From Chenopodium formosanum (Eukaryota > Streptophyta > Magnoliopsida > Caryophyllales > Amaranthaceae): a stretch of DNA of 64,000 nucleotides. The notes beneath the pieces are model-generated. The model was not told the DNA's origin and made no database searches. It saw only the letters and a list, made by a program, of their open reading frames with translations. Below, one piece after another: positions 11,795 through 23,561 of the stretch; positions within the stretch are counted from its first letter, which is position 1, and each line of letters begins with the position of its first letter. The stretch spans positions 26,293,501-26,357,500 of the forward strand of contig CM044877.1 of assembly GCA_024500155.1 (NCBI GenBank). The letters are read 5' to 3'. A program made the translations under genes and the position numbers.

Positions 11795-12084
11795 TATTTT
11801 TGGCCGTCCCCTTATATTTTTCCTCTTCTTTCTTTCCTCACTTTCTTCTTATTTCATCTTCTTCTCCTTTACTTTCTCTCTCTAAAACCTCCATTTTTAC
11901 ACCTTCAAACTCACTTATTTTTCAAGATCTTCTCCAATCCTTCCATCAAAACTCAAAATTTTTTACATATTTCTAATCCTTTCATCATTCTCTACAATCT
12001 ACACCCAATTTCTACCATTTTCTCTCAATTTTCTCTAAACCCTAAGAGAGAGAAACCACTCAATTCCTACACTTTCTAATCTTA
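11795..12084 (+). promoter_or_regulatory. Putative promoter and CT-rich leader of the ORF-1-like gene
   Basis: A TATA-like stretch near 11811 is followed by a long CT-rich run (TCTTCTTTCTTTCC and similar) typical of plant 5' untranslated regions, then ATG at 12085. The palindromic word cluster lies directly upstream. This is inferred from composition only. Confidence 0.45.
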
Positions 12085-13673
12085 ATGGCTTTCAAGAGAT
12101 TAAGAACGGTAAGGGGGGACGGCTCAAGGCAACAAGAGGCGAGAATTGACCCGGATTTGCAAATTTCGGGATGGGAGAGGGTGGTCATCACCACCCAAGA
12201 GCAAAAGCAGAGGATGCTCAACCTCATTACGAGGCAGGTAATTCCCACTCGTTTCATTCATCACCCTACCCTTATTAGGTTAGGAATTGATAAGCATGTA
12301 GAAAAATTATTCAAGGGAGTTGGAATGAGCGGTTTCTTTAACATGCATTACGATACTTATGATTATTTAACCTTAGAATTTGTTTCTAGTTTTAATGTCA
12401 TAAAATCATATGCTTTAATTTTTCATGTTCAATTTCGATTATTCAATAATGATATTGGATTGACATTGAAAGAATTTGGTAAAATTTTTGAGTTGAAATC
12501 GGATAGGCCCCTTGAACCACCCCAAGACAACATTGCCGTTGTCTATCAATCCCTTACGGGGGATCCTAATTTGAACCTCCAACATGCTAAAGGCACTTGG
12601 ATACAACATCCCGTGCCAAAGATTTGACAACGGTTTGTTGGCCTTACCATTTTTGGAGGGCATGAACCCGCCAATGTTAGGCGGGATGAGCTTGAATTAC
12701 TAGGGTCATACATGATCCCTAAGAGTGAAAAGCTCAATATAGTCCATAAAATGGCCAACCACTTCCAACGGGTGGCCAACGCGGCCGAGGCGGGTAGGTC
12801 TAGGGTACCCATTTACTTTGGTGGCCTAGTTACACATATAGCGGCCAAACACCTTAGATTTGTCCCTAACGATGACGGTAAGGTAGCCGGCCCAACTATT
12901 ATGGACCTACCCTATCTAGGTGGCCTTAATTGGATTAATGTCTTGGGAAGGGAGACTTGGTGGGTGATTCAACGGAAATCGGGTAGGAGGGATAATGCTT
13001 TCACTTTACCCTACCCCTCCTTGACCAAATTTGAGAAGGGGAAGCCTTCTTACACTTTTGAGCTTAACGGTCAAGGTGAGGTGCAACCACCTCACCCTTC
13101 ACCTCAACCCCATCACTCTCCCATTGACCACTCACCTCCTCACCATTCACCACATTATCCACCACATCAACCCTTTACATACGATATTCCCACTTCCTCT
13201 ACCAACTACAACATAGACTCCAACGCCCCTTATGACTTCTCGGCTTTTAGGAGCCAATTAGATAGGATTGAGACAGGGCAAGGGAGAGTTGAGGGCTTGG
13301 TTAGAGATTTGGATACTAGAGTAGGGTCTCTAGATATAAGGGTAGGTTATGTGGAGAGGAACCTAGGGAGGGGTTTATACCCCATGTATGATGACTATGC
13401 CCATCGGGGGGCTATTCCCCCCGATTCACTTGTCCCTAATTGGTTCCAATATCCGCAAGGTGGATATACGAACCCCAGTGCCATTGGTACCTATGTCGAC
13501 TACTCATCGATCCATGGTTATGGGACCAATGTACCTTTTGGTGGGCTTCGGGGAATGTAGACCCTAACTACTTTGCAGGTGGTTCGGGTTATGGAGGTGG
13601 TGGCTCTAGCCATGGAGGAGCCGGTTCTAGCCACGGAGGGGGCTATTCGAGGATGGATGAGGATGAGGAGTAG
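12085..13673 (+). pseudogene. ATHILA ORF-1-like protein
   Basis: The frame starts at ATG 12085. It is interrupted by TGA at 12625-12627 in the same frame, and slips by one base near 13548, after which the Gly/Ser-rich C-terminus continues to 13673. The region around residues 90-140 (DYLTLEFVSSF, FRLFNNDIGLTLKEFGKIF) matches the ATHILA ORF-1 family, whose biochemical role is unknown. A Pro/His-rich stretch and a heptad-like segment (RIETGQGRVEGLVRDLD) follow, then GYGGGGSSHGG repeats. Joined length would be about 530 residues. It is the only gene in this element; no pol follows. Confidence 0.75.
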
Positions 13674-15288
13674 GCTACTCTCCCAAGTCAATGAGGGCAT
13701 TGCTTGATTTGGCTTGGGGGGGTGTTCTTTTGCTTGGTAATTCTCTTCCTTTTCTCTTTTTATTTGTTTCTAGTATAGTTTTTATTGATATCCTAGTGTA
13801 GTTTTTATTGCTTTCTTATATATGAAAAATACAAAAAAAATTCAAAAATAAAAAAATTCAAAAATACGTTCCAATGAATTATGAATCATACTTCCTTGTG
13901 CCCCATACTTGAGAAAAATTTATTTTGATTCTTGGTTATTGATAATGAGCATTGTGGATTTGTTGGTCATGATTTGAAGTTTAATTGCTTGGATTCCTAA
14001 ACATGAGTCAATTTTTCCAACTATTTATGAATATAGTGCTTGACTAGTTGATTTGGTTAGGAAATGTGTGATAGTTCCATAATTCCTGGTATGCCAATGA
14101 ATTTGAGTATTTATTAGCAACTAAGAGTAGTGTTTCATGACTTATTATTATGCACATGAGGAGGACGAAGGCGTTCATTCTTTTAGGTAGCCTTCAGAGT
14201 ATTTAGACACATTTGTTCCCTTCTTGTTACCCATGTTGTTGCTTGTGCCCTTTTATTGATTATTTAGCCACATTACAAGCCTATATGAGCCCCATTGGTT
14301 ACTAGTCCCAAGCTTGGCTTGGGGGAGCTATTAGTTGGTGAGGTGAGGGAGTTGTGGTGTGCATATTATTTGCACAATGTGGGAATAAAAGAATAGTTAT
14401 TGTTCTTTGATTTTTGATTGGAAAATATTGATATTGTGTTTCAAAGTTAAATTTTTCCAATATGAGTTAAAAAGAAAAAATAAGAGCAAAAGAAATTTTT
14501 TATTAATGCTCAAATGTTCTATTTGAAGGTTGTTCAAAGAAAAAAAAAAGAAGAAAAAAAAATTCAAGTTTGAAAAAGAGAAAAAAAGAATGAGTTCAAA
14601 ATTTGTATTTCACTCGAGTTCTACATTATCATATTTTTATGAGTGAATTTTGTAGGTGTTGGGATTGTTCATGATGATTAAAGTTGTATTTGGTGGTTTT
14701 TGTTGGAGTCAGTTATGTTGTTGGAGATGTATGATCATCATCTATTTTGATCATGGGTTTATTAGGATTTGGCTCCCTTAATGCATAGCTTTTCTCTCAC
14801 ATAATCCCAAATTTATCCTACCTTTACCCTAGCCTTACATTACAAGCTTTAAAGACCTTCCGACCTTGTGCATAGAAGTTATGAAAATGTGACAGTGTTC
14901 TTTATCAATGCAAGTTATGACTTGGCATATTTCGAGTCGACTAGTAGGATGAGCGTTCATTGTTTTTATACACACGAGAGTGTGAGTTGGGAGGGCATTG
15001 TTCACATTAAAGGGAATGGTTGGAGAGCGACCGAGTAAATCTTTTACTCGCCACATAAATGAGAGTTGAGTGTGTGAGCACTAGTCTTGAATTCTATATG
15101 CTCTTGTGGTTTTCTCTACTTAACAATTGTTGGGGAGGAAGGGTGATTAGATGAATAAGATTGATTGATGTTGAAACATGTTCATTAGATTTGCCTTGAA
15201 TCGTTGGTGCTTGATTTGATTATTGGGGTGAAGTATGTTTTATATGTTCATTGATGAGCTCTTTGCTTAGGGACAAGCAAAGGTGTGG
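13674..15288. other. Untranslated interior of the Athila-like element
   Basis: There is no gene in this 1.6 kb. It is AT-rich with A-rich runs near 14535-14590 and two purine tracts of the type GGCTTGGGGG (13709 and 15289). In an autonomous relative the pol genes would be present; here they are absent. Confidence 0.6.
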
Positions 15289-15300
15289 CTTGGGGGAGTT
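15287..15300 (+). other. Polypurine tract of the Athila-like element
   Basis: GGCTTGGGGGAGTT sits directly before TGATATGTCC, the LTR start. This arrangement is typical of Athila-type elements. Confidence 0.7.
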
Positions 15301-16774
15301 TGATATGTCCATTTTATAGAGTGTTTTACCCCCGTCCCTTGGTTGTTATTAGTAGTGTTTTTGGCTCTTTTGGGCCACTTTTATTACTAATTTGTGTGTT
15401 CTAGTGTTTTCGTAGTTTTAGTTGTATTTTACAGGAAATTGCACTCTTGGAGCATTTTCCCGGGTTTTCATGGAGCGACTACGGAAATTAGAGGAGCACG
15501 ACCATCTTTGAAGCCCATGGTCGGTTAGAGTCATCAAGCCGGTGATTAAGGACCCGGTAATCGGGATACCGAGGTATACGGACCGAGTGATCAAGACCCT
15601 AAGTGGATATCCGGATTGGGCCGAAGAAATAAGCCTAATTAAAGTTCCAAGCCTCGAGGTGAAGCAAGGGCCCGATCGGGCAAGCTTAGCTCGATCGGGA
15701 AAGGCGCGCAAGAGTATGCTGGTGCGTGGCCAAAGGCGCGCCCGATCGGGTGAGCTGCTAGCTCGATCGGGCGCGGTTGTTGAGAAGAGAAGTGCGAGAA
15801 AAAGGCGCGCCCGATCAGGCGGCCTCTAGCCCGATCGGGCGCGAGGCCGCCCGATCGGGCGCGTGTTTCTGGAAGAGCTCTTTTGTCGAGCAATTAGTTT
15901 CTAATTAAGAAGTTGTTTTAGTTTTTTTTAAGTACGTTTGAGGACGATTAAGTTCACTTACCTTCTTTCTTAGACTTTCTCTCTCTACTTAGGATTTTTC
16001 TCTCTCTTAAATTCTCTCTCAACTTTTGTTCTTAATTCTTCCTTTAATTCCAGATTTCTTTTTGGTTACAATTTCTTCCCTTTTAATTTCAGTTATTTTA
16101 TTAGCTTCCTTGATTATGCTTTTATTTATTTATTTGATTAGTTTAGTCATGATGATTTGTGAGTAGTTTAATTTCTAGGGTTTATGGGGATCTAATAAAT
16201 GATATGAAGGGGTAATTTTGTGATTGTTAATTATCAATGCTTGGTTGATTTCCTATTGATTGTTTTAATGCTATGCAATTAGGTTTGGCCAGATTTAATT
16301 GTTTGAGTTTAGCAATATTAATTCGAGATTCCACAGATGAGATTTGATATTTAGGCTTAGTTTCAAAAGGCGGATTAATTTATAAATGGTTAAGTCGAGA
16401 TTCGACAGATGTGATTTAATACCGGTAAATTAACTCTGTGATTATAATACGTAGCGAAAGCCCTTTGTAATCTGATTAACCAATGCTTGATGATTGCTTA
16501 TTATGAATTGCCCTGGAATGTTGTTTATTAATGAACCTATGCCCTAGGCCTTTAATATTTGATTTTTCTCCCTACTTTATTCCTTTCGATTTTATTCTCC
16601 GTAGTTTAGATTTTATTCACAAAAATATTGGTTACTTAGATAATTTAGATTATAATAAATAATTAGGAGTAAAAAGATCTATTTCCCTGTGGAGTTCGAC
16701 CCTACTTCCCTATCTACATTAGTTACATGATTTAGGAATTACTTTTGATTTGGGGATACGACTTTACCCTGTCA
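15301..16774 (+). repeat. Athila-like 3' LTR
   Basis: The repeat runs from TGATATGTCC to CCCTGTCA (1474 bp). Its right end is set by comparison with the Retand B sequence near 30150: homology resumes at ATGGGCTATTG, so ATGGG (16775-16779) is the likely right-hand target duplication. The LTR contains the palindromic word cluster at 15670-15863, a CT-rich stretch after it, and the familiar CCCTGTGGAGTTCGACCC motif near its 3' end. Confidence 0.8.
15670..15863. repeat. CCCGATCGGG word cluster in the LTR
   Basis: Seven copies or near-copies of the same palindrome as at 11432-11794 are present (15670, 15689, 15737, 15761, 15805, 15829 and 15849), separated by 12-40 bp and often joined to GCGCG. 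A CT-rich leader-like stretch starts about 90 bp downstream. Confidence 0.85.
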
Positions 16775-18553
16775 ATGGGCTATTGAATTTCAAAGTCTTA
16801 AAATCACTTTTGAACCTAGAAAGCCAGTGAAAGGTCAGGCGTTTGCCGACTTCATTGTTGAAATGACTCGACCGGTGCAACCGGATAACATTGACCAGGT
16901 TTGGAAAGTGCATGTAGACGGAAGCTCAATGAAGAACGATTGCGGTGCAGGAATTATATACGAGTCCCCGGAGGGGGACAAATTTGAATATGCACTGCGG
17001 TTTAAGTTTCAAGCCTCAAACGACGAGGCGGAGTATGAAGCCCTGCTAGCCGGAATCCGCATGTGTAAGGCAGCAGGGGCAACTAAAATTGACGCCTATT
17101 CTGATTCTCAGTTGGTCGTCAGCCAGTATAAGGGAACATATGAGGCAACTCATCCAGCTGCGATCAAATATCTTCAGGCAGTCAAAGAAGAGGCTGGGGC
17201 ACTTGAGAATGCGTTGTCAAAATTGGCTTCATCCGCCTGCTGTGATACTCCTCGGTCGGTATTTTGGAAAGTTCTTGGAAAGAGAAGCATACATGAAGAG
17301 CCCATTGGAGTATTGGACCGAAGCTCTACCTGCATGGATGGCATCCGAGCATATTTAGCAGACGGCAACATTCCTGATTCACCACAGGAGGCAACCATCA
17401 TGAAAAAGCAAGCAACAAACTTCGAGTTGAGAAACAGAGAACTCTTCAAGGCGGGTTTTCTCAAACCTCTATTAAAGTGTGTTACCCCAGAAAAGGGAAA
17501 AGAAGTTCTCGAAGAATTGCATGCTAGGTACTGCGCCTCTCATATAGGCGGCAGGTCCCTAGCCGTCAGGGCCAGGCGGCATTACTTCTGGCCTACTCTT
17601 GAAGCAGACGCTAAAGAGTTAGTCAAAAGATGTGATAAATGCCAAAGATTTGGCCCACTTATTCACCGCATGGCTACTGATCTGACGGCAATCCACAGCC
17701 CATTCCCATTCACTAAATGGGGCATGGATATCTTAGGTTCTTTATATGCCTGCTCCAGGCGAAAAGTGCTACATTTTGGTGGCTTTGGATTATTTCACCA
17801 AATGGGTAGAAGCTGAGCCGGTTAAGAACATCAAGACAAAGGATGTAATCTCTTTCATCTGGAAGAACATCATCACCCGGTTTGGGGTACCTATGTCTAT
17901 GGTGTTTGATAATGGCCCTCAGTTTGAGACCCCCCAGCTCAAGACATTGTTGGGAGATCAGGGTATCTCACACCGTTTTGCATCAGTCGGCCGACCCCAA
18001 GCAAACGGCCAGGTTGAAACTCATCTCAGACGGCATAAAAAAGAAAATTAAAAGAGCCGGTGGTTTATGGGCAGAAGAATTAATTCATGTCCTATGGGCC
18101 ATTCGGACTACTGCTAAAGGGGCAACCGGAGAAACCCCATTTCTTATGGTATACGGTGCGGAAGCCGTCTTGCCCATTGAGCACTACAAACCGACTCTCA
18201 AAGTTATGCTCTATGATGAAGAGGCAAATTGGGAGGCCATGCGGCTGGCATTGGACTCCCTCTCGGAACGCAAGGGCAACGCTGCCCTGCGCCATGAGAT
18301 ATACCGTCTAAGAATGACCAGAACTTTTAACAAGAAAGTGCACAAGCGCTCTCTGAAAGTGGATGACTTTGTGTTACAAAAAATGGAGGCAACCGGTAGG
18401 GCCAATGAGGCTGGGAAGCTAACCCCTAATTGGGAAGGCCCCTACCAGATCTATGAAGAAGTCAGGAACGACACTTAGCGTCTGGAAACTCCAGACGGTC
18501 GCCGCCTGCCTAGAACTTGGAATGTAGATAATCTAAAAAAGTACTACTTCTGA
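16775..18553 (+). pseudogene. pol: Retand A pol remnant: additional RNase H and integrase
   Basis: The frame first encodes the end of the RT-linked RNase H region, then an additional RNase H (VHVDGSS, NDEAEYEALLAGI, SDSQLVVSQ). Next come the HHCC integrase finger (ending CDKCQRF) and the integrase core (WGMDILG, MVFDNGPQFE, RPQANGQVE). A short deletion relative to copy B near 17220 and a frameshift near 17740 break the frame. An 11-bp deletion near 18020 removes bases present in copy B at 31429-31442, and TAG replaces a Tyr codon near 18478. The final stop is TGA at 18551-18553. It is clearly dead, but the RNase H motif SDS is intact here. Confidence 0.88.
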
Positions 18554-18999
18554 GAATGTATATTTTTGTAAACAGTAAGTCAATTAATGAAAATTCAGGC
18601 TTTGTTTGCAAATTTATTTTGCCATTTTTATTGTTCGTCCGCTTGGGCAATACCCAGACGGACCTTGTGTTTAACTTGCTAAGTTTGATACAAAGTTTAG
18701 TTGAATATTATAATTGCTTGTCCGCTTGGGTAAAACTTAGGCGGAACCTTTTTTTGAATAACTAAGTTTGATACTTAATGTAATTTAATAATTGCTAGTC
18801 CGCCTGGTAAAACCTGATGGACTCTTTGTTTAATTAATTACGTTTGATACTTAGTGTAAATTACCAATTGCTTACCCGTCTGGGTAATACTCAAACGGAT
18901 TATTCGGTTAACCAACTAAGTTTGCATTAAAACTAGGCATAAAAACGCTTAGTGGCTATACTACCGGTCTCAAACAAGGCCGAAGGCCAATATGGTCGG
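18554..18999 (+). repeat. Retand A tandem hairpin repeat, about four units of 75-80 bp
   Basis: After pol there are about four degenerate units (main array about 18634-18930), each with the inverted pair TCCGYYTGGG...ACCCAGRCGGA around a 4-6 bp loop, then 'taagtttgatactta'. Copy B has two units at 32048-32210. A tandem repeat in the 3' untranslated region is the hallmark of the Retand family. Confidence 0.75.
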
Positions 19000-19240
19000 A
19001 TGGTTGCTTATTTTACAAAACCGCCTGTCCCAACATGGACAAAGGCGTCCGGCGACACCCCTCCGGGTGCAATCGTCGCAGAGAACAGACCATTCGTCGG
19101 TTCTATGTACCAACGCAGATCGTGAAAATTGAATGACCAAATTGGTCAGCTCATAGCCGTCTGACCAAAATAATCTAAAGAACGACCAAGTCACCGAATA
19201 CCGGATGCTATGAGACATCAGTCGGTCATCGACTGAAGTT
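19000..19240 (+). other. Conserved non-coding block with hairpin potential, copy A
   Basis: This stretch is strongly conserved with 32270-32540 in copy B although it codes for nothing. It includes CGCCTGTCC...GGACAAAGGCG and GGCGACACCC...GGGTGCAATCGTC, which could pair. Conservation above that of the neighbouring spacer suggests a functional RNA or DNA element. Confidence 0.5.
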
Positions 19241-19830
19241 CTTACTTAGGTTATTTATTCCAAAGTTGCACTCACTCCACCTATTGGGGCAAAAGATTAT
19301 GTGTAATGGCTACGTGTTAACCCCAGACGGAATATAACCGCCCGGGTAAGAAGCTCAAAGCACCCGCTTTTATGGCCGATTGTGCACTTGGTTTGGGGCA
19401 ATCACCATGGTGATTGATTGGCATAAAACACTCCATACTTCTCCTAGTATCAAGTGTTTTCAAGCCAATCAATTAATTTGATATAAAACCAACCACACAG
19501 CCGCCCAGGGGCAAGAGCACCCGGATTGTAAATTGCCGCATGCTTTTCTTAGTTAGGCAAAATATTAAAGAATTGCAAACATACGCAAAGATCAAATTGA
19601 AAAACTCAAGCACAAACAGGATAAACAACCGACTGAGTTGGAATACTTCATTAAATATTTAAAATGGCTCAAAGGCCAGAAGTTGTGTTAACCGGAGTCA
19701 CATCCGGTGAAGAGACAAAAAATAAATTGTTAACCCAACCCCATGGTTGGTAAAGATACAACAAAACACGGCATACAAGCCGGTAAAGAAACAAGAATGG
19801 CATACTGCCGCAGAAGTTTGGGAGGCCCGC
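19241..19830. other. Retand A spacer
   Basis: This is non-coding sequence between the conserved block and the 3' end of the antisense gene. It is partly alignable with the equivalent spacer of copy B (32541-33128). No gene is seen. Confidence 0.5.
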
Positions 19831-22494
19831 CTAAGGCTTAGGTGGCTGCTGCTGCTCCGGCTGAGTTTGGATGGTTTGGCCCTTGTTATGCTCATCCGCT
19901 GGCTCCTTGTTATCAGAGACTTCATATCCATGCTCAGCAGCCGAATCTTTGAAGCAAGGCGGGGGAGCATCACCTAATAGCTGGGCATCATACACCTCAG
20001 TGGCGTAATCATACCTCAGCTTATAGACCTCAAAGTCTATTTCTGGGTAAAGAAGGCCCCAGGTGATCTTCATCCGGGCCAGGTTGTCTCACTCATTCTC
20101 CTCTGTCAGCCGTTTTTGCTCTTGGGCAAGCTCGTCCGACTGCTTGTTTCGCAGATTGACAAACTCAACCCCTAGGCGGTTAACGTCTGCTCGGAGTTGG
20201 GTGTTTTCCTTATCAGCATCTTCTAATGCCTTAACATCTGATTTGGCATCCTTTAGTTGCTTGTCAAGGTCATCAGCCCCGCTGTTAGCTTCATCGTTCG
20301 CAGCCGTTAAACTCCGGATCAGCTCCTCCTGTTTCAACTTTACTGCTTTAATCTTTAAATTACACATATAATCAGTATATTCAGCAGAGTTGAGGTTTTC
20401 AAGGGCCCTCCGTTTGGCGTCATTTACCTCTTCCTATTTCCGCCTGAAAGGGCCCCGGAGGCCGTCCACCCTCACCATCACCTGAGACAAGAGCAACCGG
20501 ATTATGAGTTACTTAGCAGAATTAAAGAAAAAAGATATCAAGGTTGTGGGATTCATTACCTCAGCTAGTTGGCCCATTATCCGGTCGAAGTCCACAACCT
20601 GCAGATCAGGTATGGAGTTCTTCTCAGATCGAGTGAGGGTCCTCACCATCCGTTTTGCAAAACCCGCAAGATACGGCTCGTCAGAAAACATATCTGCATC
20701 AAAAGTAGAACTTTGTGAGAAACAGGCAGCGTAGTCGGCATTCATCCTTTGCCGGCTGCTGACCGACCCCTTAGAGGGATCAACCTTGGTCTTGATTCTC
20801 ATAAAATCAAGTGGCCATGGTATTTCAATCCGTCCCTTACCTTGGGTTTCCGGATGGGTCTCCGGCTTCTGCTCCTCCCCAGGTGTTGCCGCACCGCCTG
20901 CAACATTAGGTAGCTCGCCACCCTTCAATGCTGTAGAGACATCCGACGCTTTCTGTTGCGAGCGTTCCGAGCTTTTGCTCAGTTTTCTCATCGCAGCAGG
21001 CGATTTGCCCCCAGTCGTTGGACGACCAGATTCGGCAGAGGATTGTTTCTGGGGAGGAGGAGGGTCCTTCCTGGCGGCTTTCGCAGCCGGAGTTTTCTCC
21101 AGATCGTCTCCTTGCCTTTTGAGCAGCTTAGAGAAAGATCGTGGAATCTTCTTGACGGACTCCTGAGAAATAAACAAAGGGTAAGTATACCCAACCGGCA
21201 TAAAAAAAATGCAAACACATCAAGTCAGGCGGTCTTACCCCGCCTTTTTTGGAGTCTTTGGCTTCAACGGCTGCCTTCTTGGCAAGCGCAGCCTCCTTGC
21301 GCAGCAGCGCCGCAGACTTAGCCGGAGTCTTCGCCGAATCGACCATTCTCAGGGCGTCGTCTGCAAGAACAAGAATTTATGGTTAGAAAAATTATGGCAA
21401 GTTTGCAATTAAAGTAAATTTACAATCATTCCGGATGAGAAGTATTCTACCCCTGGGAAACATGGTACTCAGCCCGCAGGTGGACAAGAAGCACTCGTCC
21501 TTGAAGAAGTCCGGATGGGGAATCCAGTCTTTGGGAACTATGATGTCTGTCCCATCCCCCATGGGCTCAGTTGTTGTTTCAAAAAATCCCGGCTCAATTA
21601 TTTGCTCCCGGGCCTTAGTAGATAGCGCCAGGAGAGGGCATTTCCGGCCTAGAAGAACCGACTCAGTATTGTACCGGCGCTTTGTCTTGTTGTGTCTTAA
21701 AGTGGGGGAAGAAATTAAGTAAAATTTGTCCTTCCACTCGGACCATTTGGACACTTTGTCCAAAGTCATCAAGTATTGGGGCAAGGTAGTTAGAGTATAC
21801 CATGCCCATGGCCGCATGGGGCCTTGCTCAAGTAGTGCATATGATCGAAGATGGAAAAGCTGGGGTTTAAATTTTGAAACTCGCAGGTGGCGATGTAACT
21901 GAGAATGTTCACCCACGAGTTGGGGGTGAGCTGCCAAACCTCTACATCGTACCCCTTAAGGAACTTCCTAATCACGGGGTGGAGGGAGAACCGGAGGCCG
22001 GCTTTGATAACCGCCTCGTAGCAGATGAAGTAGTCGCCTGCATGGTCTATATCAACGCCCCAGGCCATTACAGCGTCAGCCGGAGGAACGATAATCTCCC
22101 AGCCCATTCCAAAGGGGTGCTTCTCCTAGAAGGCCCTAAATCCGCTCTTGAGGAGGGTGATGTTACCCGACAGCATCCGGGTCCTTTTAGGGTTGGGGTT
22201 GTCAGCAACCTTAGGCGGCTGCTGATCGTCAGCCGCAAAATGGTCTAGGTCAGAGCCGGAAGATTCGGCCCTTGGCCCATCGCTGACCTCAGCGTTGCCG
22301 GCTTCATTAGAGGAGGCGGTTCCTTCGCCGCCTACCTCTCGTACCCCGGAGCTCCCGGAAGTAGAAGGAGCCTCTTCGTTAGACCTGCTCTCTTCCAAAT
22401 CCCTCTGTTCCCCGTCTGGGAACACCTCATCGGCTGGCACTTCCATAGTGCACTGACTCCTAGACCGTCTGGCCGTTTGTTTCGTTCTGGCCAT
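19831..22494 (-). pseudogene. Antisense Transposase_28-like gene of Retand A, four exons
   Basis: This gene is read against the element. The start is ATG 22494; the longer frame to 22512 begins with GTG and follows a 3' splice-like TGCAG. Exon 1 has MARTKQTARR, an acidic Ser/Glu region, and a domain (FICYEAVIKAGLRFSLHPVIRKFL, VWQLTPNSW) resembling the PF04195 'putative gypsy type transposon' family. Exon 2 is Lys/Ala-rich, exon 3 is Pro/Ser-rich, and exon 4 is a long coiled coil. GT-AG introns lie at 21361-21423, 21163-21238 and 20482-20559, and two or three match in position with copy B. Breaks are TAG 22128-22126, a frameshift near 21820, a stop near 20440 and TGA near 20089. Function is unknown. 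Confidence 0.72.
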
Positions 22495-23054
22495 TGTGTC
22501 CTGCACAGACACAGAGAGGGAGGAATTCGGACATGAGCATATCGGTTCCGACTGTCCAGCAAAGGCACCCCCTGTTCAAGACTCAGCCGTTCCGGGGGAT
22601 TGGTTGAGTGTCCTAGGCAGTGCCGAGTGGGTGGATTCAGAACTCATTTATATTCTCTAATATACTAGGTATACAGGTGGAGAAAAAATGGTATACAAAT
22701 TGAAAGGGAGGAAAGCTAAAATGGTACAGGCGGTTACCTCTCTTTTACTCTGAAAAATCTGAAAACCGCTACAGCCGGTAAACCGGGTGTTGAACTGCTT
22801 GCACTCGGAAGCTTGAACTTGTTGTGACGCAGACAGAAGCAGAGAACTTCTCTTAGAATCTCTCTTTTTCTCTCTCTAAAAAGTCAAATGTGAATGTAAG
22901 GTGAGAAAAGGGGGGGGGGGGGTAACTTTCTATTTATAGAAATTGAATGCGGGGGGAAATATTTGATTTGAAATTCAAAATTTTTTACCCATTACTGTCC
23001 ACCTTTGAGAGGTGGACACGTGTCACAGGCCCCACGTGATATGCACGTGCGTCC
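22495..23054 (-). promoter_or_regulatory. Upstream region of the antisense gene, with three G-boxes
   Basis: This lies between the antisense start and the 3' LTR. It has a 3' splice-like TGCAG just before the ATG (AG at 22501-22502), a run of about a dozen Gs (22911-22922), and CACGTG at 23017-23022, 23033-23038 and 23044-23049. It may contain a 5' untranslated exon and a promoter for the antisense gene. The equivalent region of copy B is 35716-36193. Confidence 0.4.
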
Positions 23055-23561
23055 TGTGAGGGGCAAATGTTTAGGGTAAAAATACCCTAGACACGTGGAC
23101 CAATGAGAAGAGGCCACGTGTCGAGCTCAGGATGGCCCACGTGGCTTAACATCCTCTTGACACTTGGCGCCCTCAGATACACCTCTGAAATGGCGGCCTT
23201 CAAGGGCCCAAATCCCTAGAAGCGTCATTTTACGGCGCAACCCACTGAGATTTAGGTCAAGTGACCTAGATAGGGGCACGCTCTCCAAGGACCCTATAAA
23301 TAGGGAGATATTTCCCCACTTGGGAGACACATTCAATCATTTATTACACCTGCATTTTCTCACATCAGAGAAAGACCTAAGCTTGGAATCCAGGCATATC
23401 CCCACCTAAATTTTCGTACTCTTTATTCCCTTTCAAGTTACTAACTTGATAGTCGGAGGCGGAGCTCCAACCACCCGGAGTCTCCGTTATTTTGCAGGCA
23501 CAACTCAGCCGAATCAGACTTCGTGACGTAACTCTCCCAAGGGACAAAAACACCCAAAACA
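23055..23561 (+). repeat. Retand A 3' LTR
   Basis: It runs from TGTGAGGGGC to CCCAAAACA (507 bp) and is homologous to 36194-36695 and 25739-26213. CACGTG occurs at 23092-23097, 23115-23120 and 23138-23143, with CCAAT near 23100 and TATAAATA at 23295-23302. The partner LTR is left of the window. Confidence 0.85.

Larger units (their letters stand above)
1..16774 (+). mobile_element. Non-autonomous Athila-like Ty3/gypsy element, 5' LTR outside the window
   Basis: The outer element consists of 1-155 joined to 11313-16774; a copia element is inserted between them. Its order is leader, one ATHILA ORF-1-like gene (12085-13673), a 1.6-kb untranslated stretch, a polypurine tract, and a 3' LTR (15301-16774) that begins TG and ends CA. 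No protease, RT, RNase H or integrase is visible, so it would need enzymes in trans. The 5' LTR must lie left of position 1. Right of the LTR the sequence continues inside a Retand pol gene: 16775 onward matches the second Retand copy near 30150. Assignment to the Athila lineage rests on the ORF-1-like protein and on the tract before an LTR starting TGATATGTCC. Confidence 0.72.
16775..23561 (+). mobile_element. Retand A: Tat-lineage Ty3/gypsy element, 5' part outside the window
   Basis: The element enters the window in pol, cut by the Athila-like insertion, and ends at its 3' LTR (23055-23561). The order is additional RNase H, integrase, tandem hairpin repeat, conserved non-coding block, antisense Transposase_28-like gene and LTR. 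It aligns throughout with Retand B (25739-36695). The plant-type second RNase H and the antisense gene upstream of the 3' LTR mark the Tat lineage. The amplified tandem repeat recalls the Retand family described from Silene. Confidence 0.85.

Noticed and set aside
15418..15893. Arg/Ala/Ser-rich frames on both strands in the Athila-like LTR
   Set aside because: They are produced by the CCCGATCGGG repeats, which read as RARSG/PDRAR in several frames.
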